Shown: positions 48,008-56,887 of the stretch, in pieces
Position numbering within the stretch: position 1 is the stretch's first letter
Layout of the letters: each line of letters begins with the position of its first letter
Assembly: GCA_006218035.1 (NCBI GenBank)
Contig: VBWC01000023.1
Span: forward strand, 1-64,000
Direction of reading: 5' to 3'
Source of the DNA: Gammaproteobacteria bacterium
GTDB lineage: Bacteria; Pseudomonadota; Gammaproteobacteria; VBWC01
Length of the DNA stretch: 64,000 nt
Made by a program: the position numbers and the translations under genes
Notes under the pieces: generated by a model
What the model was told of the DNA's origin: nothing
The model's database searches: none
Seen by the model: only the letters and a program-made list of their open reading frames with translations

Positions 48008-48477
48008 CGCTTTTCTTGTTCATCCCCGTGGAGCAGATATAAACGGTCGATCCCCGGGTGCGGTTTCGGCCAAATCCGCGCCCCAGTACCCGGTCTGTAC
48101 TATGTCGTCCCTGAATTGATTTGTTCCGCGGTTGCGGTTCAACTCAGGGTATCGGACCGGCGAGGCGAATTCTTTAACGGCGCAGTCCCGGTCGCGGGGC
48201 GGAAAAGTGCCCTGAAAACAGTTATTAAAAGGTGCGTCCGGGCGCCGGGCCGGATCGCGGCGGCCGCTGTCACGCCGGGCCCTGTTGCTGGCTATAGCGA
48301 GCGCTTTCCGTCCAATGTGCGGCTGATCCGGCGTCCGTGGGGTACCGTATGAAGGGCAGATATCCGATGCTGCGGTCACGCCGGCGGTACGTCAGACAAT
48401 GTCGCCCGGGCATGCGCATCAGGAGACGGATGAGGTATCCTGCGATGAAGCCGGCGTGAGGTACGAGAGTTGGGTAG
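48008..48477. other. Intergenic region, no gene recognised
   Basis: It should include the promoter of the GGDEF/EAL gene. Nothing else is recognised before the nhaA remnant. Confidence 0.4.
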
Positions 48478-48813
48478 CGCCGACGGGAAACAGCGTGGGT
48501 ATAGCCGCCGGCTTGTTTTTCGGCAAACAGATCGGTGTATTCGTGTTTTGCTGGCTGGGCGTCAAACTCGGGATTGCGCGGCTGCCGGACAAGTCGAGCT
48601 GGCTGATGTTGTGTGGCGTGGCAGATTATCTGCGGAATCGGATTGACGATGGGTCTGTTTATCGGTTCGCTGGTCTTCGAGGAGATGGGGTCCGTCAAGG
48701 TGTTCGACGAGCGACTCGGGATCGCGATCGGCTCGCTTTGTTCCGCCGTTGTCGGATATCTGGTACTGCGCTATGCAACGTCGCGCTGGACTTCGTCGCT
48801 GGCCCACTATTGA
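48478..48813 (+). pseudogene. nhaA: NhaA Na+/H+ antiporter, 3' fragment with frameshift
   Basis: The first frame reads GIAAGLFFGKQIGVFVFCWL then GVKLGIARLPDKSSWLMLCG. After about 48625 another frame continues IICGIGLTMGLFIGSLVFEE then LGIAIGSLCSAVVGYLVLRY and the stop. Together these are the last three helices of NhaA. The N-terminal two thirds, including the Asp-Asp ion site, are absent. One base change restores the frame, but the 5' truncation remains. Confidence 0.85.
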
Positions 48814-49290
48814 CGATTACCTATAGGGAACCTCTGATTAAGTGTCATTTCGAGCGAAGCGAGAAATCCGGGTGGTAAACACTTCGCGGCGATTCCACCA
48901 CATCAGGATTTCTCCCTGCGGTCGAAATGACAAAAAGCCACTTGATCAGAGCGTCCATAGGCACGACATGTCTAAAGATCGTCATTCCCGCGAAAGCGCG
49001 AGTCCACGGACGGACGAGGTAGAGTCCTGCCGGGAGCAAGTACCGGGAGCGGCGTCGGGAACAGCCGCTTGGGAATCCAGCCCGTCCGGTTGCGACTGAC
49101 CTACGGGTACTGAATGCAGTGGCTCCGATAAGAACTGGATCCCGGGTCTGCGCTACGCTTCGCCCGGGATGGCGGCGGTGAGAATACCGTCGTTCCCGCG
49201 ACTGCTACGCGCAGCCTGCCCCTGCGAAAGCAGGGGCCCGGAATGACGGCCCTCACGTGTTGTGGTCAGGTCATTTGGCAATGCTCAATA
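48808..49290. mobile_element. MITE family B, copy 3, interrupted by a family A MITE
   Basis: The left end TATTGACGATTACCTATAG is cut by the family A copy at 48827-48956 and resumes as GCACGACATGTC. The right end reads CATTTGGCAATGCTCAATA at 49272-49290. TA is found at each end. The interior holds GTCATTCCCGCGAAAGCG and GCAGGGGCCCGGAATGAC pieces. Confidence 0.65.
48827..48956. mobile_element. MITE family A, copy 4 (130 bp), perfect ATAG duplication
   Basis: Long termini: GGAACCTCTGATTAAGTG and CACTTGATCAGAGCGTCC, flanked by ATAG (48823-48826 and 48957-48960). The interior carries GTCATTTCGAGCGAAGCGAG and GGTCGAAATGAC, a different palindrome family from the other copies. It sits within the left TIR of a family B element. 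Confidence 0.85.
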
Positions 49291-49321
49291 ACAGAATTTT
49301 TCGTTGAACAAGGAACCTGCT

Positions 49322-50650
49322 ATGGAATCGCTCCCCGCGCCCGTGCCCTTCGGGCAGGCCGTGCTTTACTGGCTTAAGCTTGGGTTCATCAGTTTCGGCG
49401 GCCCGGCCGGTCAGATCAGCATGATGCATCAGGAACTCGTCGAGCGGCGGCGCTGGATCTCCGAGCAGCGCTTTCTGCACGCATTGAACTACGCGATGGT
49501 GCTGCCCGGCCCTGAGGCGCAACAGCTTGCCACCTATATCGGCTGGCTGATGCACGGTGTGCGCGGCGGTATCGTCGCCGGTGCGCTGTTCGTGCTGCCT
49601 TCACTATTTATTCTTATTGCGCTGACCTGGGTCTATCTCGCCTACGCCGATGTGCCGGCGGTGGCCGGCGTTTTGTACGGCATCAAGCCGGCGGTGGTGG
49701 CGATCGTCGTGTTCGCGGCGTGGCGTATCGGCTCGCGCGCACTGAAGAACAATGTGCTGCGGCTCATCGCTGTGCTCGCGTTCGCGGCGATATTCATGTT
49801 CAAGATGCCGTTTCCGTATATCGTGCTGGCGGCCGGTGTGCTCGGAATGATCGGCTCGCGGATTGCACCGGACAAGTTCAAGGCAGGCGGGCACCACGCG
49901 GCTTCCGTTAAGACCTATGGCCCGGCGTTGATTGACGACGATACGCCGATACCCCGGCACGCACGTTTTCGCTGGTCGCGTGTTGTCGCGGTACTGGCTG
50001 TCGGTTTCGCCATCTGGAGCGGTGCCCTCGCCTGGCTGGTGATTGAGTACGGCTGGCAGGGCACGCTGACCCAAATGGGCTGGTTCTTTACCAAGGCCGC
50101 ACTGGTCACGTTCGGCGGTGCCTATGCGGTATTGCCGTATGTCTATCAGGGCGGTGTCGAGCACTACGGCTGGCTGACGGCGACGCAGATGATCGACGGC
50201 CTCGCGTTGGGCGAAACGACCCCTGGGCCATTGATCATGGTAGTCGCCTTCGTCGGCTTCGTCGGCGGCTGGACGAAGGAACTGTTCGGGCCGGAAGCGC
50301 TGGTACTGGCCGGTATCGCCGGCGCCTGCGTGGCGACGCTGTTTACGTTTCTGCCATCGTTCATGTTCATACTTCTCGGCGGCCCGTCGGTCGAAGCTAC
50401 ACGCGACGATATCAAGTTCACCGGACCCCTGACCGGCATCACCGCCGCGGTGGTCGGCGTCATCGTCAATCTGGCGGTGTTCTTCGCGCACCACGTGTTC
50501 TGGCCGGCAGGGTTTGGCGGGCCGTTCGACTGGCTGTCGCTGCTGATCGCCATCGCCGCTTTCATCGCGCTGTTTCGTTTTAAGGTCGGCATTGTTCCGG
50601 TCATCGCAGCCAGCGCCGTCGCCGGACTGTTGTATTCGTTCGTTTCATAA
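49322..50650 (+). CDS. chrA: ChrA-type chromate transporter
   Basis: Start ATG 49322 is preferred to TTG 49304 because AAGGAACC precedes it. The 442-residue protein has two CHR domains: the first with LGFISFGGPAGQISMMHQEL and LPGPEAQQLATYIGW, the second with ALVTFGGAYAVLPYVYQGGV and LGETTPGPLIMVVAFVGFVG. These FGG and PGP motifs define the CHR family, which exports chromate from the cytoplasm. The MFS gene starts two bases after its stop, so they are co-transcribed. Confidence 0.93.
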   Translation: MESLPAPVPFGQAVLYWLKLGFISFGGPAGQISMMHQELVERRRWISEQRFLHALNYAMVLPGPEAQQLATYIGWLMHGVRGGIVAGALFVLPSLFILIALTWVYLAYADVPAVAGVLYGIKPAVVAIVVFAAWRIGSRALKNNVLRLIAVLAFAAIFMFKMPFPYIVLAAGVLGMIGSRIAPDKFKAGGHHAASVKTYGPALIDDDTPIPRHARFRWSRVVAVLAVGFAIWSGALAWLVIEYGWQGTLTQMGWFFTKAALVTFGGAYAVLPYVYQGGVEHYGWLTATQMIDGLALGETTPGPLIMVVAFVGFVGGWTKELFGPEALVLAGIAGACVATLFTFLPSFMFILLGGPSVEATRDDIKFTGPLTGITAAVVGVIVNLAVFFAHHVFWPAGFGGPFDWLSLLIAIAAFIALFRFKVGIVPVIAASAVAGLLYSFVS

Positions 50651-50651
50651 C

Positions 50652-51845
50652 ATGATGAAGCAGCGATTCATTCGCGGTATACCGGCCGGTGTCTGGGCGC
50701 TCGGCTTCTGCTCCATGTTCATGGATATTTCCTCCGAGCTGATTCACAGCCTGTTACCGATTTATTTGACCACAGTGTTTGGTGCAAGCATGGTCACCAT
50801 CGGTTTCATCGAGGGCATCGCCGAGGGCACGGCTGCCATCACAAAAGTGTTTTCCGGCGCTCTTAGCGACTATCTTGGCAAGCGCAAATTTCTTGTCGTG
50901 CTCGGTTACGGACTTGGCGCACTGACCAAGCCGGTGTTCCCGTTAGCAACGTCCCTGTGGTGGGTATTCGCCGCACGCTTCGTCGATCGCGTCGGCAAGG
51001 GCATCCGTGGCGCGCCGCGCGATGCACTGGTGGCCGACATTACGCCACCCGGGTTACGCGGCGCCGCCTATGGATTGCGCCAGTCGCTCGATTCGGTTGG
51101 CGCGTTCACCGGTCCATTGCTCGCCGTGGTCCTTATGGTGTGGCTGGTGGACGATATTCGGGCCGCGTTCTGGGTCGCGGTGGTGCCCGCGTTCATCGCT
51201 GTGACGTTGTTGATCGTTGCCGTGCGCGAACCGGATTCGGTTCCGCGCCGGCCGGGACAGGGATCGCCGATCACGCTCGCCGCGGCAAAACGACTGCGGT
51301 CACGTTACTGGCAGATTGTGTTGCTTGGCGCGGTCTTCACGCTGGCGCGGTTCAGCGAGGCGTTCCTGGTGCTGCGCGCGCAAAGCGTCGGTCTCGGCAT
51401 CGCCTACGTGCCGGTCGTGATGGTCATCATGAATGTCGTGTACGCCGCCGCTGCCTATCCGGCGGGAATTGCCTCCGACCGCATCAGCCGCCGCGCATTG
51501 CTGCTCGCCGGGCTCGCGCTGCTGGTACTGGCGGATCTCGTATTGGCATCGGCCACAACACCGTGGCACGTATTTTCTGGCGCTGCGCTATGGGGCTTGC
51601 ACATGGGACTGACGCAGGGATTGTTCGCCAAACTCGTGGCCGACACCGCGCCAGCCGAACTGCGCGGTACGGCGTTCGGCATCTTCCATGTTGCCAGCGG
51701 TGTGGCGTTGTTACTCGCGAGCGTCATCGCCGGTGCGCTGTGGGACACAATAGGTCCGGCGGCGACCTTCATCGCCGGCGCGGTATTCGCCGCAGTGACA
51801 GCGCTTGGCCTCGTGATCTATGGCGCGCGGCGTCGAATTACGTAA
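50652..51845 (+). CDS. MFS permease co-transcribed with chrA
   Basis: Start ATG 50652 lies two bases after the chrA stop; ATG 50655 is also possible. The 397-residue protein has 12 helices with the MFS loop 2-3 motif GALSDYLGKRKFLVVLGYGL and, in the second half, YPAGIASDRISRRALLLAGL. MFDISSELIHSLLPIYL-type N termini occur in the group found beside chromate or tellurite genes. The substrate is unknown; coupling with chrA suggests a role in the same stress. Confidence 0.88.
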   Translation: MMKQRFIRGIPAGVWALGFCSMFMDISSELIHSLLPIYLTTVFGASMVTIGFIEGIAEGTAAITKVFSGALSDYLGKRKFLVVLGYGLGALTKPVFPLATSLWWVFAARFVDRVGKGIRGAPRDALVADITPPGLRGAAYGLRQSLDSVGAFTGPLLAVVLMVWLVDDIRAAFWVAVVPAFIAVTLLIVAVREPDSVPRRPGQGSPITLAAAKRLRSRYWQIVLLGAVFTLARFSEAFLVLRAQSVGLGIAYVPVVMVIMNVVYAAAAYPAGIASDRISRRALLLAGLALLVLADLVLASATTPWHVFSGAALWGLHMGLTQGLFAKLVADTAPAELRGTAFGIFHVASGVALLLASVIAGALWDTIGPAATFIAGAVFAAVTALGLVIYGARRRIT

Positions 51846-51895
51846 CGGGCACCATCCCGGTTGGCGATGACGGCCGACACACAGGCGCACCCGCC

Positions 51896-51940
51896 ATGCA
51901 CGGCAGCGGACAGGTCAGAGACCTAAGAAAAGCGGCGTGA
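51896..51940 (+). pseudogene. Vestigial end of an orphan RTX head
   Basis: The 14 codons MHGSGQVRDLRKAA followed by TGA match the end of the orphan head at 54166-55389 (MQGSGQVRELCEAA, stop) and lie in the same frame and at the same terminating position. The preceding bases (ACACAGGCGCACCCGCC) also resemble the sequence before that motif. The rest of the gene is gone. Confidence 0.6.
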
Positions 51941-51970
51941 TACAGGGGACAGCGATTCCTATATTTATAG

Positions 51971-52472
51971 GGAACCTCTGATTATCGAGAATTACTTATA
52001 GGCATGACACGCCCAATGGCCATCATTCCCGCGAAAGCGCGACTGCATGGATGCAGGAGGTACGAGCCCAGGGATGCGCGAGGTAGAGTCCTGCCGGGAG
52101 CAACGACCGAGAGCGGCGTCGGGAACAGCCGCCGGGGAATCCAGTGTTTCTAACTCTGGCAGGGTACTGGATTCCGGGTCTCGACCATTGGTTCCCGACA
52201 TGGCCTACCTCGCGCATCCCTGGGCTCGTCCGCTGTGCGCAGCCTGCCCCGGTGAAAACAGGGGGCCGGAATGACGAATTATTGAGAATTACCAAATGAC
52301 GTGACAACACATCGAGACCGTCATTCCGGGCGGAGCGCAGCGGAGACCCGGAATCCAGCGGTTGTGAATGGGACTGGATTCCTCGGCGGCTGTTCCCGAC
52401 GCCGCTCTACCTCCCGCATCCATGCAGTCGCGCTTTCGCGGGAATGACGAACAAGAAATTATAAGAGCTTCC
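51971..52472. mobile_element. MITE family A, copy 5 (502 bp), with family B ends inside
   Basis: Termini GGAACCTCTGATTAT and ATAAGAGCTTCC are flanked by ATAG (51967-51970 and 52473-52476). Inside lie a family B left end (TATCGAGAATTACTTATAGG, from 51983) and a second one (TATTGAGAATTACCAAATGA, from 52280), so the unit is a mosaic formed by insertion and recombination among repeats. Confidence 0.75.
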
Positions 52473-52476
52473 ATAG

Positions 52477-52931
52477 TATAGAGAAAGAACAGAAACCCGT
52501 CTCCGCACTCACTGCAACGGCCGATGCCGACAGTCAACAAAGGTCAAATACAGGCAACCTAACGAGATTGACAATAACAACGCTGCCGTCTGACAATGCC
52601 GCGCGGTACCCGCAATAGGTACTGGCGACGGAAAAGAAGACAAACAGAACAAGAAAAACCGTTGCCGTTATTCGACATCCGGAATCGAAAACACCGTCAT
52701 TGGCAGGAAGCCAGATCAGCGACAGCGACCCCCGGCGGGGGAGTGGTGTGCGGTAGAGTATGTGCGAAAGTAAAACGAACGGCGTGCTACCAAGAAAATA
52801 ATATGCAAACGATAGAGAAAAACAGATGCCGCCGGAACGCACCCGGCTGCGTATCGTCTCGTCGCATAGAATCGGTAACAGAAACTAACCGTCAGCATGT
52901 GAATGCTGCGTCCCCTCAACTGGAGAAACGC
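52477..52931. other. Leader region before the first RTX-locus gene
   Basis: A frame is open here in continuity with the 52932 gene but has no good start and no protein character, so I treat it as non-coding. It probably contains a promoter. AT content rises towards 52900. Confidence 0.4.
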
Positions 52932-54152
52932 ATGAAAAGGATGGCCCACGCATTGCTGATGTCTCTCTATCTGCTCATTCTGCCCGCCTCTTTGCTGGCG
53001 GCGCCCGCCGACGGATCGTCCACTGCGCCGACAGACCCGGTGTTGGGTGCGGAGGGCAAGGTCAGTGTGTGGACCTACAGCAAGGCCTTTGCCAAGCGGT
53101 TCAACCTGCCGGAAATGGAAGAGGAGGGATTGCCGCCGGATATCCAGGCGATGGAGTTGCGATTGGTATGGCGGGACTTGGGAAACGATTCATCGTTTTA
53201 TGACTGCGAGCTGCACGCTTACGTTAACAACCAGCTGAAGATTTTTTATCCGGAAGGGGATGTTGGGTCGATTGAGACGTTGAGGATGGGCGAACCTGCG
53301 CATCCGACGAAGATGTCCAATATGGAAGATCGGGACTATTTTCACGAAAAATCGAGTGCATATGGATTGAAAGCCGTGTTCTCGAGCGTAAGTAAGAGGA
53401 ACTCGTTGGGTGGGGGTATTGACTATTTGTACTACAGAAAGTACTTGCTGAGTGATCTCGCTTATTTAACTTTCACCTTGCATGGGTGTTCGGCATTTGG
53501 TGCTCCGGATGAATACAAGTATTCATTGTGGATTGAGAAAGAGGGGGGGCGAGATTATCGTCACTGGACGAAGTTGGATCCCGCAGAATTTTTCCAATTC
53601 GAGATTCCAAAACCCCTCGTGCAACGTTTCTACCCGCATGCAAAAAAGGCGGAAGAAAAAAGCGGCGACCGCATTGACGCAGAAAACAAGGCGCGCCTCG
53701 ACAAACTGCAACAGACGCAAAGCGACCAGCCACGTGGAGAAGCTATTCAAAAGGAAATAAACATGATGACTTCCGATTTATTAGAGCAGCGTGGAAAGCA
53801 GCTTCGTGCGGCAATTGAGCAGACTTACAAGAAATTGAGTGATGCGAAGGCGCTGAAACCGATGGGAGCTAGTGACATTACAGAAGTGGTTGTTCAATAC
53901 ATACCCGTTGGGACATCGTTCGATGACGCTGAAAGCATACTGCGTAACGCAGGATTTAAAGTTGACCCACGCCCGAGTGCCAACCCAACAGGCAGCCGCC
54001 CGGACAGGTATGACGTAGTGGGGTCAATTGTGCCATTCGTTCAACTATTTCTGTCCAGGGTTAATGTCTATATATCTCTCAGTCCGATGACACCAGGCGA
54101 CTACAGCAAGGTCAGTAAAGTCAGTGCAGGCATGACTTTATCAACTCTTTAA
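52932..54152 (+). CDS. Secreted protein preceding the orphan RTX head; candidate immunity partner
   Basis: Start ATG 52932 follows TGGAGAAACG and opens a signal peptide (MKRMAHALLMSLYLLILPAS-LLAA/PADG). The 406 residues include a first half rich in beta patterns (VSVWTYSKAFAKRFNLPEME, DCELHAYVNNQLKIFYPEGD), a charged helical linker at about 240-310, and a C-terminal part with VVQYIPVGTSFDDAESILRN-AGFKVD. No family is recognised. It lies 13 bases before the orphan head on the same strand. A periplasmic immunity role is inferred from position only. Confidence 0.6.
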   Translation: MKRMAHALLMSLYLLILPASLLAAPADGSSTAPTDPVLGAEGKVSVWTYSKAFAKRFNLPEMEEEGLPPDIQAMELRLVWRDLGNDSSFYDCELHAYVNNQLKIFYPEGDVGSIETLRMGEPAHPTKMSNMEDRDYFHEKSSAYGLKAVFSSVSKRNSLGGGIDYLYYRKYLLSDLAYLTFTLHGCSAFGAPDEYKYSLWIEKEGGRDYRHWTKLDPAEFFQFEIPKPLVQRFYPHAKKAEEKSGDRIDAENKARLDKLQQTQSDQPRGEAIQKEINMMTSDLLEQRGKQLRAAIEQTYKKLSDAKALKPMGASDITEVVVQYIPVGTSFDDAESILRNAGFKVDPRPSANPTGSRPDRYDVVGSIVPFVQLFLSRVNVYISLSPMTPGDYSKVSKVSAGMTLSTL

Positions 54153-54165
54153 AGGCGAGGAAAAA

Positions 54166-55389
54166 ATGTCGAACGAAACAATTCATGTCGTATATGAATA
54201 CTTGGGGTCTTTTGCAGGCTTGGACTATTACCATGAAACATTGCTATACACTAATGCGAACGGGCAGCAGTTCTTGGCCACAGCCGGCCCGACAGGAAGC
54301 CCGCCACCAGAAAATAGTAATAGCTACAATGTATCTCAAGCAGCAAGCGCTGCGGCCAATAGCACATCATCGGTCTACGGGTCGTTGGATACAAAAACTG
54401 GCGCGATATCTACTTTTGAGGATCAATGGGTAAAACAGTTACTCGGGACACCTCAAAATCCCAACCCCTCAGAAGTCGTGGCCACAGGCGCCGACCTTAG
54501 CCAGCAATGGAACAATATCGTCCAGACTGAACAACAAATTGCCAACCGAGGTTTGCCCTATTCGCCAGTCACGCAAAACTCAAACTCGGTGGCCAGTGCG
54601 GCATTGGCCGCAGCGGGAATTGCTCCGCCAACCGACAATGGCCCCGGAAGCGATCATTGGACTCCTGCTGCCGACAACCTGCTCGATGTTCCGCCCCTAA
54701 CGCCACAGTGGGCGCAAGACTATCAAGACTTTCTTAATCAGGAACAAATATGTCGAATCGTTGATCCCGTCGTCTCAACGTCCTACACCTCCTCCCAAAT
54801 CTGGGTCCCCCGCCGCGACCCGCTAGTATTCGACCTCGACGGCGACGGGTTAGAAACCACCGCCCTCAACACCAGCAATCCCATCCTGTTCGACCACGAC
54901 GGCGACGGCATCAAAACCGCCACCGGCTGGATTGGCAGTGACGACGGCTTCCTCGTGCTTGACCGCAACAACAACGGCACCATCGACTCCGGCCGCGAAC
55001 TCTTCGGCGACGCCACCCTCATCCCCGACGGACAAGGCGGGCAGCGCAACGCTATCGACGGCTTCGAAGCCCTGGCTGCCCAGGACACCAACAACGACGG
55101 CCTCGTCAACAGCAGCGACACCAATTTCGCCAGCCTGCGCATCTGGCAAGACCTCAACCAGGACGGCCTCAGCCAAGCCAACGAACTCTTCACCCTTGCC
55201 CAGAAAGACATCGTCGCGATCACTGTCGCCAAAACCGAAAACAACACCGTACTTCCCAACGGCAACGTCATCGCCGACCTTGGCACCTATATAAAGAGCG
55301 ACGGCACCACCGCGCTCACCCCCGAAGCCCAGACACTGCCGACGATGCAGGGCAGCGGACAGGTGCGGGAGTTGTGCGAGGCGGCGTGA
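54166..55389 (+). CDS. Orphan RTX effector head (no repeats or secretion signal)
   Basis: The 407-residue protein starts at ATG 54166 behind GGCGAGG. Residues 1-205 are AT-richer and unique; His23 (YYHETLLY) and Asn-Ser-Asn-Ser at 138-141 (SPVTQNSNSVASAAL) recall permuted NlpC/P60-like folds, with Ser where Cys would be expected. From residue 207 (TSSQIWVPRRDPLVFDLDGD) it matches the full RTX protein, including Ca-binding-like DxDGDGxxT, DRNNNGTID and DTNNDGLVNSSD. It ends MQGSGQVRELCEAA, where the full protein continues. A 24-codon stretch is missing in frame. Confidence 0.8.
   Translation: MSNETIHVVYEYLGSFAGLDYYHETLLYTNANGQQFLATAGPTGSPPPENSNSYNVSQAASAAANSTSSVYGSLDTKTGAISTFEDQWVKQLLGTPQNPNPSEVVATGADLSQQWNNIVQTEQQIANRGLPYSPVTQNSNSVASAALAAAGIAPPTDNGPGSDHWTPAADNLLDVPPLTPQWAQDYQDFLNQEQICRIVDPVVSTSYTSSQIWVPRRDPLVFDLDGDGLETTALNTSNPILFDHDGDGIKTATGWIGSDDGFLVLDRNNNGTIDSGRELFGDATLIPDGQGGQRNAIDGFEALAAQDTNNDGLVNSSDTNFASLRIWQDLNQDGLSQANELFTLAQKDIVAITVAKTENNTVLPNGNVIADLGTYIKSDGTTALTPEAQTLPTMQGSGQVRELCEAA
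54786..55314 (+). repeat. Conserved RTX linker block, copy 1 (529 bp)
   Basis: Near-identical to 56359-56887 with no length difference. It has markedly GC-rich third positions, unlike the upstream head sequence. It starts at CACCTCCTCCCAAATCTGGG and ends at GGCACCACCGCG. Confidence 0.9.
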
Positions 55390-55490
55390 CGTAAGCGGAT
55401 ACTCACTCGTTTATTATCTGATGTACAGAGAATGGATGGAAGAATTGGAAGAACGAAAATGAAATTACTTGGTGGAAAGAGGAGTGATCT

Positions 55491-55901
55491 ATGAGGCATA
55501 TTTTTAGGATTGTTTTATTGGCATTTCTGCTTATTGAGACATCGGTTGTTCTCGGAGGCTCTCCGTCGATCTATCAGGAACAGGCGCTTAGGCTGACACA
55601 GAGCGCTAAATCCATATTGATTAAGCATCAGTTATGTGTCGACGAGAACGATTGTACAAAGAAACAATTTGTATTTTTCGTAAGAACGTCTAAGGGTGTC
55701 ATTCTGAATATTTATGATATTTCGAACATCCAGGTTATTTCAGAAATTATCGGTGCGAGCGTAGATGAGTACGAAAAAAACGCAAAAGCCATGTCGATTA
55801 ATGTGAAGATCTATAACGAAAAGCATGAGGACGCGGTAGGTTTGATTAATTCACTTCTCGCTGCTCCCTATATCAAGCTTTATTTACAAGGAGAAGAATA
55901 A
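55491..55901 (+). CDS. Small secreted protein overlapping the RTX gene; candidate immunity protein
   Basis: The 136-residue protein starts at ATG 55491 and stops in TAATG overlapping the next start by one base. A signal peptide (MRHIFRIVLLAFLLIETSVV-LG/GSPS) precedes about 115 residues with two cysteines (HQLCVDENDCTKKQ), probably a disulfide, then KQFVFFVRTSKGVILNIYDI and a helical end. The gene is AT-rich. Tight coupling to an effector-like gene and export to the periplasm fit an immunity protein, but no family match is recognised. Confidence 0.65.
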   Translation: MRHIFRIVLLAFLLIETSVVLGGSPSIYQEQALRLTQSAKSILIKHQLCVDENDCTKKQFVFFVRTSKGVILNIYDISNIQVISEIIGASVDEYEKNAKAMSINVKIYNEKHEDAVGLINSLLAAPYIKLYLQGEE

Positions 55902-56358
55902 TGTTAAATGTGGAAATCAGGATTTATAACGGCGGAATCGACTTGAGTTCCGGTACCTTAATCCCGCCACATTCATTTCTTGTTGTCACAGGTCCAGACG
56001 GCATTGAACGGGGATATGGTTTTGCTCCTGATCCATCTGGTTTAGTTCAATACGGACATGTACAAGATGATACCCTACATGACTCGGATGTAAGCAGCGG
56101 CTCAGTCGGAATCACTGAGGAGCAATACGTTAGTCTGATGAATTACATCAGCACTACTACTGTAGCTCCACCCGTGTATGCAGCTTTCTACGGTTCCCAG
56201 TGTTCAACTTGGGTCGCGAACGCATTGGCACAGATGGGAATGATCCCTCTCCTTCCCGTGCCAAATATGCAACCGCAGAATATGTTGGTTGATTTTCTCG
56301 AATCGTTGATTTTTAACCCTTGGATGCAAGGTATAGGGATAGGAGTTCATAACTTCTT

Positions 56359-56887
56359 CACCTCCTCCCAAATCTGGGTCCCCCGCCGCGACCCGTTAGT
56401 CCTCGACCTCGACGGCGACGGCCTGGAAACCACCGCCCTCAACACCAGCAACCCCATCCTCTTCGACCACGACGGCGACGGCATCAAAACCGCCACCGGC
56501 TGGATCAGCAGTGACGACGGCTTCCTCGTGCTGGACCGCAACAACAACGGCACCATCGACTCCGGACGCGAACTCTTCGGCGACGCCACCCTCATCCCCG
56601 ACGGACAAGGCGGCCAACGCAACGCTATCGACGGCTTCGAAGCCCTGCAAGCCCAGGACACCAACAACGACGGCCTCGTCAACAGCAGCGACACCAATTT
56701 CGCCAGCTTGCGAATCTGGCAAGACCTCAACCAGGACGGCCTCAGCCAAGCCAACGAACTCACCACCCTCAGCCAGAAAAACATCGTCGCGATCACTGTC
56801 GCCAAAACCGAAAACAACACCGTCCTGCCCAACGGCAACGTCATCGCCGACCTTGGCACCTATATAAAGAGCGACGGCACCACCGCG
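56359..56887 (+). repeat. Conserved RTX linker block, copy 2 (529 bp)
   Basis: The counterpart of 54786-55314. It encodes TSSQIWVPRRDPLVLDLDGD through GTYIKSDGTTA. In this copy the 71 bases at 56888-56958, absent from copy 1, follow before the shared MQGSGQ segment. Confidence 0.9.

Noticed and set aside
52596-52931. N-terminal extension of the 52932 gene
   Set aside because: The extension has no protein-like composition, while ATG 52932 has a ribosome site and a signal peptide directly after it.
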